NCBI RefSeq assembly: GCF_020529025.1
Contig: NZ_JACNMM010000012.1
Coordinates: forward strand, 78,859-142,858
DNA from: Oceaniglobus trochenteri
GTDB taxonomy: Bacteria > Pseudomonadota > Alphaproteobacteria > Rhodobacterales > Rhodobacteraceae
DNA length: 64,000 nucleotides
Direction of reading: 5' to 3'
Shown here: piece by piece, positions 62,889 to 64,000 of the stretch
Layout of the letters: the number at the start of each line of letters is the position of its first letter
Numbering within the stretch: the stretch's first letter is position 1
Notes under the pieces: generated by a model
The model's database searches: none
Told to the model about the DNA's origin: nothing
The model's input: the letters and a program-made list of their open reading frames with translations, nothing else
Position numbers and translations under genes: made by a program

Positions 62889-63521
62889 ATGAAACGCTTT
62901 ATGATTACCGCTGCCGCCGCTGCCCTGACGACTACCGCTGCTTTTGCTGCTGTCGACATGGGGTCGCTGGACACTGACGGTGACAACTTCGCCTCGAAGG
63001 CAGAGGTGATGGCAGCCTACCCGAACTTCGATCCCACCTTCTTTGACGACATCGACGCCAACGACGATAACCGTCTGAGCGCGCCCGAACTGAACAACGC
63101 CGAAGCGCAGGACATCTTTGCCCGTGCCGCGGCCTCGGGTGGGTCGACGAACGTGATGGCCGACGCCGATGGTGACGGTTTCGTGTCGAAGGAAGAGCTG
63201 ATGGCCGCCGTTCCGAACTTCATGGAAAGCGACTTTGACAGCCTTGACACCAACGATGACAACCGCCTCAGCGCTCAGGAACTCGACGCGCCGGGTGCCG
63301 CCGAACTGATCAACAGCCAGGGCGCCGTGGGCACCACCATGGGTCTTGCCGACCTTGACACCAACGGCGACAACTTCCTCGACTTTGCGGAACTGTCGGC
63401 TGGTTTCTCGGGCATCATGCAGGAATCGTTCAACGATATCGACACGAACGACGATGGCCGGATCAGCGCCAACGAACTGGAAGCACCGGGCGCCCGCTCG
63501 ATGCTGGCCGAATACCAGTAA
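62889..63521 (+). CDS. Six-EF-hand secreted protein
   Basis: This 210-aa protein has a signal peptide (MKRFMITAAAAALTTTAAFA). It contains six EF-hand loops in three repeats of about 60 residues, each with one DxDGDxF-type and one DxNDDxR-type loop. Calcium-binding positions 1, 3, 5 and 12 are kept in all loops. The segment EVMAAYPNF repeats as ELMAAVPNF. It could bind up to six Ca2+ in the periplasm. AGGAGCTACC precedes the ATG. It is 177 bp after the smaller paralogue. Confidence 0.88.
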   Translation: MKRFMITAAAAALTTTAAFAAVDMGSLDTDGDNFASKAEVMAAYPNFDPTFFDDIDANDDNRLSAPELNNAEAQDIFARAAASGGSTNVMADADGDGFVSKEELMAAVPNFMESDFDSLDTNDDNRLSAQELDAPGAAELINSQGAVGTTMGLADLDTNGDNFLDFAELSAGFSGIMQESFNDIDTNDDGRISANELEAPGARSMLAEYQ

Positions 63522-63538
63522 TCCGGTTCTGACCTTCC

Positions 63539-63573
63539 ATCGGGGGCTTTAAGCCCCGGCTTTGGCCCCCGAT
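63539..63573 (+). terminator. Hairpin after six-EF-hand gene
   Basis: ATCGGGGGC/GCCCCCGAT form a 9-bp stem with an internal GGGGCTTTAAGCCCC alternative hairpin. It lacks a U-run. Confidence 0.5.
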
Positions 63574-63637
63574 CGGATCAGTTGAAAGTCCAGCTGAAGG
63601 TTCAGCGACCGACTGGTTGCAGTGATGGCCCAACACC

Positions 63638-63670
63638 AATGCCCTCGCAGATTTCTGCGGGGGCATTTTC
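63638..63670 (+). terminator. Strong intrinsic terminator
   Basis: A 13-bp stem (AATGCCCTCGCAG/CTGCGGGGGCATT, one G-U pair) with an ATTT loop and TTTT follows. It is 117 bp past the EF-hand stop, so it may end that mRNA or a short independent RNA from 63574. Confidence 0.8.
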
Positions 63671-63793
63671 GTTTGCCTGGTGTCCAAGTTCGCTATCGGA
63701 GGGGGCCTTCAGCCGGGAAGCCCACTGATCCCTTCAATGGACGCAAGGTCATCATGAACCGCACCGGGTTTTCCGGAAGCTCCTACTCTTGAT

Positions 63794-64000
63794 TGTATTG
63801 ACCCAGCGGAATCTGCTCAGGTTAAGCCGCTAATGTGAATGCCTCGGCAGGCGTGCGCATGGCAAGGGCCTGATGAGGGCGGCGGTTATTGTAAAAGGCA
63901 ATCCAGTCACCGATGACGCGCATCGCATGTTGGATGCTTTCGAAGCGGTGGCGATGCACGCACTGCTCCTTGAGCGTCCGAATGAAGCGCTCGACCATGC
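63794..64000 (-). mobile_element. 3' end of an IS3-family insertion sequence
   Basis: The transposase fragment plus the downstream end TGTATTGACCCAGCGGAAT look like the right end of an IS3-type element. The left end is outside the window, so the terminal repeats cannot be compared. Confidence 0.7.
63822..64000 (-). CDS. IS3-family transposase OrfB (C-terminus only)
   Basis: At least 59 codons of the integrase domain are visible, including the catalytic Glu in MVERFIRTLKEQCVHRHRF and the typical IS3 end FYNNRRPHQALAMRTPAEAF. The rest lies beyond the right edge. The frame is intact here, so the element may be active. Confidence 0.88.
   Translation of the reverse strand, partial: MVERFIRTLKEQCVHRHRFESIQHAMRVIGDWIAFYNNRRPHQALAMRTPAEAFTLAA

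Overview
The window is high-GC, gene-dense DNA from an alphaproteobacterium. The gene set and gene order point to the Rhodobacteraceae/Roseobacter group: FliG next to purB, a solitary BioY, a small membrane protein beside gap, a GTC-rich LexA box of the GTTC-N7-GTTC type, a class II NrdJ, a fused indolepyruvate oxidoreductase, a GTA-type lysis module, DUF1127, and the hmuP/imelysin iron cluster. The genus cannot be fixed from the sequence alone. Nearly everything looks chromosomal and housekeeping. The only clear mobile DNA is the 3' end of an IS3-type element at the right edge.

Layout. 1-8.4 kb: 5' part of fliG, two small secreted proteins sharing a Cys motif, purB, a DUF6314-bioY pair, a DUF1127 protein, gap with a small membrane protein, DoxX, a GAF-HisKA_2 sensor kinase, and a GNAT resembling AAC(6') enzymes. 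8.4-16.2 kb: tkt, a coiled-coil/zapA/MliC operon, an overlapping bolA-small TM-grxD operon, purL, a candidate sRNA, and a LysR regulator. 16.3-26 kb: fused indolepyruvate oxidoreductase, murI, then ccmE and ccmF-ccmH with an endolysin-holin-XhlA-like lysis module between them, then a PaaG-like isomerase. 26-35.6 kb: gltA, gltX, comEC, lexA with its SOS box, moeA-moaC-trpC, tyrS. 35.7-42.7 kb: a degenerate AnmK homologue, EVE protein, gpt, EEP phosphatase, cardiolipin synthase, fabI, pdxH, a two-domain cold-shock protein, DUF192, tRNA-Pro. 43-48.9 kb: an iron/haem uptake operon (51-aa protein, HmuP, unknown protein, imelysin, di-haem DUF1111 protein, second imelysin, DUF1513). 49.5-57.5 kb: nrdJ with a long leader, then a polyamine-type ABC transporter. 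57.5-64 kb: YhaN/YhaO-like ATPase and nuclease, two EF-hand secreted proteins, and an IS3 end.

How the genes work together. The strongest modules are translationally coupled sets with ATGA-type overlaps: trpC-moaC-moeA, bolA-TM-grxD (Fe-S/iron signalling), coiled coil-zapA-MliC (division and envelope), the iron cluster, potABC, and yhaO-yhaN (Mre11/Rad50-like). Non-coding signals include a perfect LexA operator, palindromic operators before the oxidoreductase, the PaaG-like gene and the iron operon, NrdR-like and DnaA boxes far upstream of nrdJ, a hairpin leader on the cold-shock gene, a candidate sRNA with an exposed CCUCCC motif, and a repeat family found downstream of three genes.
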